From the IMG/VR virus record IMGVR_UViG_3300025687_004459, positions 1 to 31,204 of that record: a stretch of DNA of 31,204 nt. One strand, written 5' to 3'. Both the position numbers and the translations under genes were made by a program. Source of the DNA: a virus. Positions 15,350-23,112 of the stretch are shown piece after piece. A model generated the notes under the pieces. It was not told where the DNA came from. It saw only the letters and a program-made list of their open reading frames with translations, and searched no databases. The first letter of the stretch is position 1. Each line of letters opens with the position of its first letter.

Positions 15350-15637
15350 ATGAATTTGGAACCATACAAAGAGAAGATTCTTGTCCTTCAGCAAAAGGTA
15401 TTTCATGAAGAGAAGACCGCTGGAGGCATTATTTTGCCCGACGAAGTTAGGGATAAAAAAATTAACGAAGGAGTTATTATGGCTCTTGGGTTTGACGTTA
15501 GCGATAATATTAAGCCTGGGGAGTATGTAGTTTTTGATGAGTATTCTGGTGTGAAGATTAATCGGGACGGGCACGAGTACGTCCTCATCACAGAGGACGA
15601 TATTCAAGCAATAGTTCGCAAGAAGGAGAAAAAGTAA
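15350..15637 (+). CDS. groES: GroES-type co-chaperonin
   Basis: The 95-residue protein matches the bacterial GroES length and fold, so it probably caps host GroEL, as T4 gp31 does for capsid folding. The mobile loop that contacts GroEL is clear: EEKTAGGIILPDE at about residues 22-34. The beta-barrel strands follow (NEGVIMALG, KPGEYVVFDEYSGV) and the C-terminus has YVLITEDDIQAIV, typical of GroES ends. The sequence is closer to cellular GroES than to T4 gp31. It starts 14 bases after gp46 in an AT-rich gap with a TATAAAAATA run (15338-15347) that may be a weak promoter; no good ribosome binding site is seen. Its last codons contain the AAGGAG site for the next gene. Confidence 0.92.
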   Translation: MNLEPYKEKILVLQQKVFHEEKTAGGIILPDEVRDKKINEGVIMALGFDVSDNIKPGEYVVFDEYSGVKINRDGHEYVLITEDDIQAIVRKKEKK

Positions 15638-17541
15638 TGGCATATGAGATTCCAGAAAATTCTCTTGCGCAAACTATCTTCATGGACAAGTACGCATATC
15701 CAGGTGAAAAATCCTGGAGAGAGTGTGCGCGTAGAGTAGCTAAAGCTGCTTCTGACCCTGAGTTCCCTGAGAACCGAGAGAGGTTTGAGCAGAAGTTCTA
15801 CGAAGCTATTAATAGCGGAGACTTCTGTCCCGGTGGTCGTATTTTGTTTGGCGCAGGGCGTAGTCATCAGAACATGCTCAACTGCTACGTTCTCGACCCT
15901 GAGGATTCTGTAGAAAGTATCGGTAAAGTTATCTCCGATATGTATAAGATTTCTTGTGGCGGTGGTGGCATTGGCTTCAACTTCTCTAAGATTCGTCCTA
16001 AGGGAGACAATATTCAGAACATTAAAAATTCCGCTCCCGGTTCTATCTCGGTCATGAGAATGATTAATGAGATTGGTCACCATGTCAGAGCAGGAAAGAA
16101 TCGACGTACAGCGTTGATGGCTATTCTGGATATCACCCACCCAGATTTCCTAGAGTTTTTACATGTAAAACTCGACCGAAATGAACTGACTAATTTCAAC
16201 GTCTCAGTAGCAATCACTAAGCGGTTTGTTGAGGCGGTTGAAAGAGATGAAGAATGGTACTTCACTTTTGGAGGTAGACAAAATCAGTATTTTGTTTATG
16301 AAGTTGAGCGCACATCTGAGTCGGGCAATGATACTGTGGCTGTGGTTGCCAAAAGCGAGGAGGATGCATTAGGCAGAGCCAAGCTACACCACCTTAAACA
16401 TTACGCGGATACATTTACAGGAGCGAAGAAGAAAGAAATCCGCGCCAGGGAACTCTGGGAGCGTATCGTAGATAACGCTATTGAATCCGGAGAACCTGGA
16501 ATCTTCAACATTGATTTTGCTAACGAATTTACTAACGTTTCTTATTTTGAGCACATGCCTTCTACTAACCCCTGTGGTGAGGAAGTGCTTCCTGCATATG
16601 GCAACTGTTGTCTTGGTCACGTTAATCTGGCTAACATGGTTGACATGGACGGCACTATCGATTGGCGTAGGCTTGCCCGTACGATTCGCACGGGTACTCG
16701 GTTCTTGGATAACATTCTCACGGCGAACCATTTCCCAATTCCGGAATGTGAAGAAGGAGGAATGCGTTCCCGTCGAATCGGACTGGGCGTTACCGGACTA
16801 CACTACTTACTCATCAAAGCGGGTTACAAGTATGGCTCGGAAGATTGCTTGGAGTTCTTGGAACGGTTATTCGCTACAATAAGAAACGAGGCATACAAGG
16901 CTTCGATGTATCTTGCAAAAGAGAAAGGTAGCTTTGCTGCATACGACTGGAACAAATTAAAGGATGAAAAGTATTTTAAAACGTTGCCTTCTAGGATTCG
17001 CTCAGACATTAAGAAGAATGGTCTCCGAAACGCCATTCTACTTACAGTTGCTCCAACTGGAACTATCAGTATGGTTCTGGGTGTCTCGACTGGTCTCGAA
17101 CCCATATTTGCCCCTGTCTATAAGCGTCGTTGGAGGACTGGCACTGATGGTGTCTGGAATGAGACGTTTGTGGTTGACCCTCTGTTTAAGCAACTCTATA
17201 TGCGTGGTCGTGATATCTCACATTGTGTCGGCGCGTATGACGTTACCCCAGAGGAGCACATTAAGGTACAGGCTGTAGTGCAATCATATATTGATTCAGC
17301 GGTATCTAAAACGTGCAACCTTCCTGCGGACTTCAAGCCCGAAAATCTGTACGATGACCTGCTGATGTATGCTAATGATATGAAAGGGTTTACTTTTTAT
17401 CGAGCTGGCTCTAGAGGTAACGAGCCTTTGGAAGCAGTGGACCATACTACCATTAATTTGGATAAACTTATTCAAGAAGGTAAACTGGAAGAGCAGGTTG
17501 AAAGTGTAGAAACTTGTGTTGACGGAGTGTGCGAACTATAA
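15637..17541 (+). CDS. nrdJ: Class II (adenosylcobalamin-dependent) ribonucleotide reductase
   Basis: The 634 residues convert ribonucleotides to deoxyribonucleotides for phage DNA synthesis. Diagnostic elements are the redox Cys83 (MLNCYVL), the NPCGE catalytic motif at 311-315, the partner Cys at 324/325 (GNCCLGHVNL), APTGTIS (472-478), FYRAGSRG (587-594) and the C-terminal redox pair CVDGVC (627-632), which is re-reduced by thioredoxin-like proteins. I call class II from the single-chain layout without a separate ATP cone and from similarity to NrdJ. No nrdB radical subunit is seen nearby. An insertion of about 50 residues (212-265) sits between WYFTF and RARELWERI. The gene has a strong AAGGAG site and TAATG overlaps at both ends. 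Confidence 0.92.
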   Translation: MAYEIPENSLAQTIFMDKYAYPGEKSWRECARRVAKAASDPEFPENRERFEQKFYEAINSGDFCPGGRILFGAGRSHQNMLNCYVLDPEDSVESIGKVISDMYKISCGGGGIGFNFSKIRPKGDNIQNIKNSAPGSISVMRMINEIGHHVRAGKNRRTALMAILDITHPDFLEFLHVKLDRNELTNFNVSVAITKRFVEAVERDEEWYFTFGGRQNQYFVYEVERTSESGNDTVAVVAKSEEDALGRAKLHHLKHYADTFTGAKKKEIRARELWERIVDNAIESGEPGIFNIDFANEFTNVSYFEHMPSTNPCGEEVLPAYGNCCLGHVNLANMVDMDGTIDWRRLARTIRTGTRFLDNILTANHFPIPECEEGGMRSRRIGLGVTGLHYLLIKAGYKYGSEDCLEFLERLFATIRNEAYKASMYLAKEKGSFAAYDWNKLKDEKYFKTLPSRIRSDIKKNGLRNAILLTVAPTGTISMVLGVSTGLEPIFAPVYKRRWRTGTDGVWNETFVVDPLFKQLYMRGRDISHCVGAYDVTPEEHIKVQAVVQSYIDSAVSKTCNLPADFKPENLYDDLLMYANDMKGFTFYRAGSRGNEPLEAVDHTTINLDKLIQEGKLEEQVESVETCVDGVCEL

Positions 17542-18020
17542 TGCCAACTTACAATTACTATTGCGAGCAGTGCCTTATGAATCATACTGAACTAAGGTCG
17601 TATGATGATAGAGAGGAGCCTTCTGAGTGCCCTGAATGCGGCAAAGGAGGTTGCCCTAGGACTTGGGACGACTCAAAGACTCGTCCCTCCGACAAAGGCG
17701 TGGGTCTTCTCATAAAGGGGGGCACTCCAAAGTTTTATCATAACTATGGCGTAGGCAACAAAGAGCATGAAGAGAAATGGCTAGAAGGAGAGATTGAAAA
17801 CACTAAGCAAGTTCTTAAAGATGCGAACAAGGGAGCTTCACCGTATTCTGAAAGGCAGGTTCCATACGAAGAACTCGCTAAGCAGGGTGTAGTTCGGAAG
17901 GTAGACAAGAAAGAAGCCAAGCTGAGGAAGAAGGCATCTGAAAATATGGCAAAAAGAGCAGTAGAAAATTTAAGTGAGAAAGACTATGAATACATGGGGA
18001 AAAACAAAAAAGTGGACTGA
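17541..18020 (+). CDS. FmdB-type zinc-ribbon protein
   Basis: I start at ATG 17541 (MPTYNYYCEQC, 159 residues) because FmdB proteins begin MPxYxYxC and because it forms a TAATG overlap with nrdJ. Cys8/Cys11 and Cys30/Cys33 form the zinc ribbon. Unlike the usual short FmdB proteins, this one has a long charged extension with a GGTPKFYHNYG segment near residues 64-74 and a Lys/Glu-rich helical C-terminus. Members are annotated as putative regulators, but their function is poorly known, and many phages carry one. Its position between nrdJ and dut suggests expression with nucleotide metabolism. Its last 35 bases overlap the likely dUTPase start. Confidence 0.8.
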   Translation: MPTYNYYCEQCLMNHTELRSYDDREEPSECPECGKGGCPRTWDDSKTRPSDKGVGLLIKGGTPKFYHNYGVGNKEHEEKWLEGEIENTKQVLKDANKGASPYSERQVPYEELAKQGVVRKVDKKEAKLRKKASENMAKRAVENLSEKDYEYMGKNKKVD

Positions 18021-18492
18021 TTACACTTATGTGGGGTATAAAGCAGTGGATTTAGGCGACGTAATTATTTATAACGAATCGGAAAATCAATTTCCTGGGT
18101 ATCAGACAGCTGGCGCAGCCGCTTTTGATATCGCATCGGATGATTCCGTATTTTTAGACATAGGGGAAACCAAGGTAGTAGGTACGGGGTTGTATTTTGC
18201 GCTACAAGAAAACATGGTAGCGGAGATTACCCCTAGAAGCTCTTTGGGGTTGCGAGGAATTACCATTCCAAATTCCCCAGGTATTATTGATTCAGATTAC
18301 AGAGGAGAAATTAAAGTTCTTCTAACTAATCTAAGCGATACGCCGCATTTTATCAACAAAGGAGACAGGATTGCACAAGTTCTAATTAGACCTGTTGTAA
18401 AACCTCCACTAGTAAGTGTTTCTTTTGATGAATTCCAGGACTATAATAATACTGAACGGGGCTCTGGTGGCTTCGGTTCTACTGGAAAATAA
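17986..18492 (+). CDS. dut: dUTPase
   Basis: This trimeric dUTP diphosphatase lowers dUTP and supplies dUMP. All five motifs are present: AAAFDIAS, PRSSLGLRGI, GIIDSDYRGEI, KGDRIAQVLI with RPV, and the C-terminal RGSGGFGST arm that closes on the active site. I prefer ATG 17986 (168 residues), which has a GAGAAAG run upstream and overlaps the FmdB gene by 35 bases. A GTG at 17974 or a GTG at 18031 after the FmdB stop are alternatives, the latter giving a more typical N-terminus. The stop overlaps the helicase start as TAATG. In a phage with a family A polymerase bearing a UDG-like domain, keeping uracil out of DNA seems a shared theme. Confidence 0.93.
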   Translation: MNTWGKTKKWTDYTYVGYKAVDLGDVIIYNESENQFPGYQTAGAAAFDIASDDSVFLDIGETKVVGTGLYFALQENMVAEITPRSSLGLRGITIPNSPGIIDSDYRGEIKVLLTNLSDTPHFINKGDRIAQVLIRPVVKPPLVSVSFDEFQDYNNTERGSGGFGSTGK

Positions 18493-19778
18493 TGGCGTAT
18501 CAATTTCAAGAATCAATTCAAAAGGGAATCCTTTACTTGGTAAAATCAGACCAAGATTTCTTAGTTCAATCTATGCCTATGATTAAGGCGGAGTACTTTG
18601 AATTCCCCTCTCATCAGAAGATATACACTGTGATTACTAATCACTATGAGGCGTATAAGAATCTCCCTAGCGACGACCAAATCTTAGAAGGTATTAAAGA
18701 TATTAAGACTTCTAATGAGTTGATGGGGGATTATCGGGATGAGATAGACTCAATCAATTCTCTAGATACTTCCGCAATAGATAACAGCAACTACCTGTTG
18801 GATAAGGTTGAGGACTTTGCTAAGTCGGAGGCTATGAAAAGTGCCATTCTGAACTCTATTGAGGTTCTTAAACAACCAAAGCCCAACTTCTCTCAGATTG
18901 AATCTGAGCTTCGTAGTGCGCTTTCTATCAATAGGAATGTAGATTTAGGTATCGATTACTTTACGGACATTGATGAGCGCTGGGAGCGTATTACAAGCGA
19001 GTCTGTAGCCGCTGAGTTCCGAACTCCCTTTGAGACTATCAACAGAGAGCTTGAAGGAGGTTTGGCTGCTAAAGAAATGGCTATGGTTGTGGCTCCTCCA
19101 GGCGTGGGTAAGTCTTTGTTCTTGGCTAACCAAGCGGTGCGAAGCTGTATGGACGGCAAGAATGTTCTTTATGTTTCTCTTGAGATGTCTGAAGATAGAG
19201 TTGCACAAAGACTTGATAGCATCTTTACCCGCATTGAACAGAGACAGTTGAAGTCTCGTATTGATGACCTGAAGCAAAGGTTGGATACTGTCTCAACTCA
19301 AATCTCTAATAGAGGAAAGCTAATTATTAAAGAGTTCCCTACTAAGCGATGCACAGTATCAAACCTTAGAGCCTTCCTAAACCAATTAAGCAATTACAGC
19401 GACTTTGTTCCTGATGTAATCATTATTGATTACTTGGAGTTGATGTCCACCGATGGACAAGCAAAAGAATATCAGGCGCAAGAGAGGTGCGCTCAAGAGC
19501 TTAGGGGTCTGGCTACGGAATATAAGTGCTTGGTCTGGACAGCTACTCAAACCAACAGAGAGGGTAAGAAAGTAAATCTTATTACAGATGCAGAGCTTGC
19601 CGATTCTTATGGTAAGATTCGTGTTTGTGATTTGGCATTCTCAATCAATCAATCTGAGCAAGAATTCGATGAGAAGAAAGCTCGATTGTATTTGATGAAA
19701 TCTAGGAACGGCAGAGCTAGATTCTGTGTTAACGTAAAGATTGATTACGACAGGCTTGTAATCTCTGAGGATGCATAA
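18492..19778 (+). CDS. gp41: Replicative helicase, DnaB-type (gp41-like)
   Basis: The 428-residue hexameric helicase unwinds DNA 5'-3' ahead of the polymerase. Residues 1-150 are a helical N-terminal domain, and the RecA-like ATPase domain starts near residue 175. Walker A is APPGVGKSL (201-209), the catalytic Glu is in VSLEMSEDR (231), Walker B is DVIIIDYLELMS, and the sensor segment WTATQTNREG with a later KSRNGRARF arginine-finger region are intact. T4 gp41 has 475 residues and shares this plan. No primase gene is seen in the window. It is coupled to dut upstream and to a small protease gene downstream by TAATG overlaps. Confidence 0.92.
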   Translation: MAYQFQESIQKGILYLVKSDQDFLVQSMPMIKAEYFEFPSHQKIYTVITNHYEAYKNLPSDDQILEGIKDIKTSNELMGDYRDEIDSINSLDTSAIDNSNYLLDKVEDFAKSEAMKSAILNSIEVLKQPKPNFSQIESELRSALSINRNVDLGIDYFTDIDERWERITSESVAAEFRTPFETINRELEGGLAAKEMAMVVAPPGVGKSLFLANQAVRSCMDGKNVLYVSLEMSEDRVAQRLDSIFTRIEQRQLKSRIDDLKQRLDTVSTQISNRGKLIIKEFPTKRCTVSNLRAFLNQLSNYSDFVPDVIIIDYLELMSTDGQAKEYQAQERCAQELRGLATEYKCLVWTATQTNREGKKVNLITDAELADSYGKIRVCDLAFSINQSEQEFDEKKARLYLMKSRNGRARFCVNVKIDYDRLVISEDA

Positions 19779-20110
19779 TGAAGAAATGGAAGCACCCGGA
19801 AGTCCTACACACAGGACATAAAGATTTTAAGATAGTTCAAAAACCTTTAACTAAGGATAGTTTATACGGGTGTGTTGAGTTTCCTAAAGCAACTATAACT
19901 GTAGACCCTAACCAGAGCGAGGTTGATTACAAAGGAACTTTACTACATGAGATTATTCATGTTGGTTTGGACTTATGGGGTTTAGGTGATGACGACGAGA
20001 TGCCTCAAATTGGTAATGAATTTATTACTACCGTAACTTCTAATATGTTGCAGGTATTATGGGGTCAAAATAAAGAACTTTTTACTTTTATATTTAGTAG
20101 CGATGAATGA
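19778..20110 (+). CDS. Small HEXXH metallopeptidase-like protein
   Basis: The 110-residue protein has a zinc-binding HEIIH motif at 57-61 inside a hydrophobic helix (TLLHEIIHVGLDL), preceded by short strands (GCVEFPKATITVDP) as in the minimal ImmA/IrrE or gluzincin folds. A Glu at about 81 (GNEFIT) could be the third ligand. There is no signal peptide, so it should act in the cytoplasm. It sits between helicase and the UvsY candidate, overlapping them by one and eight bases. Phage homologues are usually annotated only as hypothetical or peptidase. The target is unknown: ImmA-type enzymes cleave repressors, so a regulatory or anti-host role is possible but unproven. Confidence 0.7.
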   Translation: MKKWKHPEVLHTGHKDFKIVQKPLTKDSLYGCVEFPKATITVDPNQSEVDYKGTLLHEIIHVGLDLWGLGDDDEMPQIGNEFITTVTSNMLQVLWGQNKELFTFIFSSDE

Positions 20111-20543
20111 TATAACTGAAGCGTATGATAACATCAAAGACTTGTACTTAAAGTTTGCGAAAGATTATCTCTCTGTATCCGACCAAAACATGGATGTTTG
20201 CCTACAAAAACATACATCTATCTATGCTTTTTTTGGAGCGGTGCTAGCCCATGCAAAATATGTTTTAAACGACGCGGAAGCAGACTTCGATTATCAAGAA
20301 GCTCTTTGCAGAGAAGCAAGAAGAAAAGAACTACAAGAGTCTGGACAAAAAGCAACTGATAGAGCCTTAGACGCTTACTTGAAGACAGTGCCCTCTTTAC
20401 GAGAGCAGTCTTCTGTTGTAAGAGACGCTCAACATAAATATAACTTAGCTAAAAATCTAGTCTCTTCTTTGGACCATCAAAAAGATATGTTGGTTCAGAT
20501 GTCCGCTAACAAAAGGGCGGAAATTAAACTACATGAACTTTAA
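20103..20543 (+). CDS. UvsY-like recombination mediator (candidate)
   Basis: The 146 residues are almost entirely helical and of about the size of T4 UvsY (137), the mediator that loads UvsX recombinase on gp32-coated single-stranded DNA. The C-terminal part, with NLVSSLDHQKDMLVQMSANK then RAEIKLHEL, resembles the conserved UvsY end in which a KxDMLV-type motif precedes a basic Arg-rich helix. Position just before gp32 and in a block with gp46/gp47 supports the role. Overall similarity is weak and no UvsX is present in the window. An alternative is an unrelated coiled-coil protein. It starts eight bases inside the protease gene. Confidence 0.5.
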   Translation: MNDITEAYDNIKDLYLKFAKDYLSVSDQNMDVCLQKHTSIYAFFGAVLAHAKYVLNDAEADFDYQEALCREARRKELQESGQKATDRALDAYLKTVPSLREQSSVVRDAQHKYNLAKNLVSSLDHQKDMLVQMSANKRAEIKLHEL

Positions 20544-20562
20544 TAAACTGAGGTAATAACTA

Positions 20563-21321
20563 ATGGTTAACATTGACGAACTACGTAAAAAATATCAACA
20601 AATTAATAATCCTGGTGGAGGAAACCAAGAATTTCTTAAGAAGTTTTTCATGATGGAAGATGGAACTTCTTACGTTAGAGTCCTACCGCCGAACGACCCT
20701 GATGGTCAATTCTATTCTGAAACTTCTATCCACAGAATCAACGACAAGAACTATCATTGTCCGCGAGAGAAAGGTGGCAAGTGTCCTGTATGCGATACTT
20801 ACTACGGTTTGTGGAAGCAGGTTAACGAACTTGGAAAAGAAAACCCAGCAGCTCAACCACTGATTGATACTGCTCGTCAGATTAAGGCTCGCAAGCGTTT
20901 TTATATGAACGTTGTTGACCGAAGAGACGAGAGTGTTAAGATTCTATCCGTGGGACAAAAGCTGTTCAGTAAGATTCTAGATTCATTCTTTGATGAAGAT
21001 TATGGCGACATTACTGATGTTGCTTCTGGTTGGGATTTTAAAATCATCAAGGAACAAATCGGTGGGTTCCCGAACTACGACAAGTCTGCTCCTCGTCCGA
21101 AGAGCACTCCAGCAGGTTCGGAAGCTCAAGTTTCAACTTGGATGGATGAGTTGCATGATATTCATGCCCTTATCAAACTTCCTGAATACGATGAGTTGAA
21201 GTCTCTTGCTATGGAGATTGAATCTATCACTAGACCTGAACGCCCTGCGCCCACTCACGAAGATTCATCTTCCGATGACGGCGATAGTTTTCTGCAAAAC
21301 TTAAAGGACGTTAACGTCTAA
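20563..21321 (+). CDS. gp32: Single-stranded DNA-binding protein, gp32-like
   Basis: The 252-residue protein coats single-stranded DNA in replication and recombination. Its zinc site is plain: His65-Cys66 then Cys74 and Cys77 (YHCPREK, KCPVCD), matching the His-Cys-Cys-Cys site of T4 gp32. The N-terminal basic region (DELRKKYQQI) suits cooperative binding. The OB-fold parts follow, and the last 30 residues are acidic (HEDSSSDDGDSFLQNLKDV), as in the tail of gp32 that binds other replication proteins. T4 gp32 has 301 residues, so this one is somewhat shorter. A GAGGT site lies nine bases before the ATG in a 19-base gap. The stop forms TAATG with the first glycosyltransferase. Confidence 0.9.
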   Translation: MVNIDELRKKYQQINNPGGGNQEFLKKFFMMEDGTSYVRVLPPNDPDGQFYSETSIHRINDKNYHCPREKGGKCPVCDTYYGLWKQVNELGKENPAAQPLIDTARQIKARKRFYMNVVDRRDESVKILSVGQKLFSKILDSFFDEDYGDITDVASGWDFKIIKEQIGGFPNYDKSAPRPKSTPAGSEAQVSTWMDELHDIHALIKLPEYDELKSLAMEIESITRPERPAPTHEDSSSDDGDSFLQNLKDVNV

Positions 21322-22532
21322 TGGAAAAGGACCGAAAACTACGTATTCTGTGCTGCCCTGCTAACCATGGTGGATGTGCGTACTATAGAATACTCATGCC
21401 CATGAAAAAGCTGGCGGAAAAGTGCGGAGACGTAGTCGAGGTTCGCTTTGACGATAATCCTCTGGGGTACGACGATGAAAAAAGGTGTACTCCGGAGGAC
21501 TTCGAATTCGAAAATATGAAGTGGGCGGATGTTGTCTTTACGCACAACATTCACTCGCGTGGAGGAGCTTACACAGTAAATATTCTAGCTAAAGCAGCTG
21601 AGCTTGGTAAGTTCACTCACTACGACACCGATGATTTATTAACAGACCTTTATACAGGGCATCGGTTGTATGATGTGTATAAAGAACAGAAGTTAGATGA
21701 GGCATCGAAGGTTCTCTATTGGAATGCGGACCTTGTTAGTGTTACTCAATCTAAGTTTGCAGAAAGAATTAAACCTTTCTGCTCAAAGGCACTCGTCGTA
21801 ATCAAAAATGCTATTGATTACGACCTACCTTGCTGGAATGTTCCGTGGCAACCCGCTCCACAAAAAAGGATGACCAGAATCGGTTGGGTGGGGGGCATCC
21901 ACCACGAGGAAGATGTTAAAGAGTTTAGAAGCGTAATCTTAGGGATGAACTCCAAGGTTGGAGCAGAGAACTTACGATGGACGTTCCATGGCAGACCTCC
22001 ACTGAAAAAAGGAGAAAAAAAAGATTGGCAACAAGACGTTTGGGATGCATATGAGAGACATCTAATGTACGGCGTCCCAATGAAACAAAGAAAAAACATA
22101 TTCTTTGGTCATGCTATGAACGGAGAACATTACGGAGTGATGTATAGAGATATGGATATTAGTATCGCTCCTCTACAAATGAATAACTTTAACGATTCTA
22201 AATCTGATATCAAATTAATGGAGTGTGGTAGGTACGGGGTTCCTCTCGTTGCTAGCGACGTTGGATGCTATGCCGAAACTATTAAAGATGGTGAGACTGG
22301 ATTCCTCATTCCTGATGGAGCTCCTAAGAGCGAGTGGGTAAAGAAACTTACATTGCTTCACAAAGATAAAAAATTACGCAAGCAAATGGGAGAGAACTTA
22401 CGACAAATCGTAAATGAGCGATTCAACATTAACAATCATGTAAGAGAGCGGTACCATCTGTACAAGCAACTGATGGGATACAAAGCAGAGGCTATGAAGA
22501 AACATGCAGAGCAAAGTAACAGCAATAGTTAA
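21321..22532 (+). CDS. GT4-type glycosyltransferase
   Basis: This 403-residue protein has the two-domain GT-B layout. The N-terminal part holds LRILCCPANHGGCAYYRILM and a THYDTDDLL segment near residue 95. The C-terminal Rossmann half holds the IGWVGGIHHEED start and the donor-binding region SIAPLQMN, then LMECGRYGVPLVASDVGCYA with Glu301, and GETGFLIPDG. These are hallmarks of GT4 retaining transferases, which use nucleotide sugars such as GDP-mannose or UDP-glucose. The sugar is not readable. It opens the glycan module, coupled to gp32 by TAATG, so replication and sugar genes may share a transcript. The last 29 bases overlap the next gene. Confidence 0.85.
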   Translation: MEKDRKLRILCCPANHGGCAYYRILMPMKKLAEKCGDVVEVRFDDNPLGYDDEKRCTPEDFEFENMKWADVVFTHNIHSRGGAYTVNILAKAAELGKFTHYDTDDLLTDLYTGHRLYDVYKEQKLDEASKVLYWNADLVSVTQSKFAERIKPFCSKALVVIKNAIDYDLPCWNVPWQPAPQKRMTRIGWVGGIHHEEDVKEFRSVILGMNSKVGAENLRWTFHGRPPLKKGEKKDWQQDVWDAYERHLMYGVPMKQRKNIFFGHAMNGEHYGVMYRDMDISIAPLQMNNFNDSKSDIKLMECGRYGVPLVASDVGCYAETIKDGETGFLIPDGAPKSEWVKKLTLLHKDKKLRKQMGENLRQIVNERFNINNHVRERYHLYKQLMGYKAEAMKKHAEQSNSNS

Positions 22533-23112
22533 AACAATAGGAAGACCTACGTTACAGAAAGCTATAGACAGTGCGGAGCGTGAGGGCTTTCCTGTCGTCG
22601 TTGTCTCTGACGGACACCCTCTGTATGACCAAGAGACTGGTGAGTTAATTGTTGGTGGTGCGGATGCTGCCATTGAATTAAAAAAGAACTGGGGTTGTTA
22701 CGGAGCGGTAGCTGCTAATGTTGGAGTTGCCTTAACTGAAACAGAGTATGTGGTTTTTGTTGATGACGATGATGAGCTTGCTCCAGGAGCAGGAGATATC
22801 ATTAGAAATGCTATCAGCAGAGACTCTTCCGTAGATATTTGGGTACAAGGATTGTTGTTTAACAACGGAATGGAAATGTGCCTGGATAAAAGTAAAGGAG
22901 TTGTTATGGGTAACGTAGCTGTTCCTATCTATAAGGTTGATGTCTTAACAAAGAACCCATTTTCCACGGAAGTACCTCCCCATGTACAAGACTATGCTGA
23001 TTTCTTCCATGTGTTATTATGCCATACAAAAGGATTTAGCGTGGATTGGCTGGGCAAGGTAACGTACTTAGTTAGACCTGAATTGGAGGGAACAAATGGA
23101 AGAGGAAAGTAA
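22504..23112 (+). CDS. GT2-like (GT-A fold) glycosyltransferase, short
   Basis: The 202-residue protein starts KVTAIVKTIGRPTLQKAIDS, a GT-A opening strand and helix, and has the metal-binding acidic motif FVDDDDEL near residue 82, equivalent to the DXD of GT2 enzymes. A second acidic position (Asp-Tyr-Ala-Asp near 165) may be the catalytic base. It is short for GT2 and lacks a membrane anchor, so it should be cytoplasmic. Donor and acceptor are unknown. The start overlaps the GT4 gene by 29 bases, and its end overlaps the next transferase by 17. Confidence 0.75.
   Translation: MQSKVTAIVKTIGRPTLQKAIDSAEREGFPVVVVSDGHPLYDQETGELIVGGADAAIELKKNWGCYGAVAANVGVALTETEYVVFVDDDDELAPGAGDIIRNAISRDSSVDIWVQGLLFNNGMEMCLDKSKGVVMGNVAVPIYKVDVLTKNPFSTEVPPHVQDYADFFHVLLCHTKGFSVDWLGKVTYLVRPELEGTNGRGK

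Noticed and set aside
15604-16140. Minus-strand open frame of 178 codons over nrdJ
   Set aside because: It is antisense to the conserved reductase core and has no recognisable protein features.
18442-18448. TATAATA inside the dUTPase gene
   Set aside because: No start codon follows at the spacing seen elsewhere. In AT-rich DNA several chance copies are expected.
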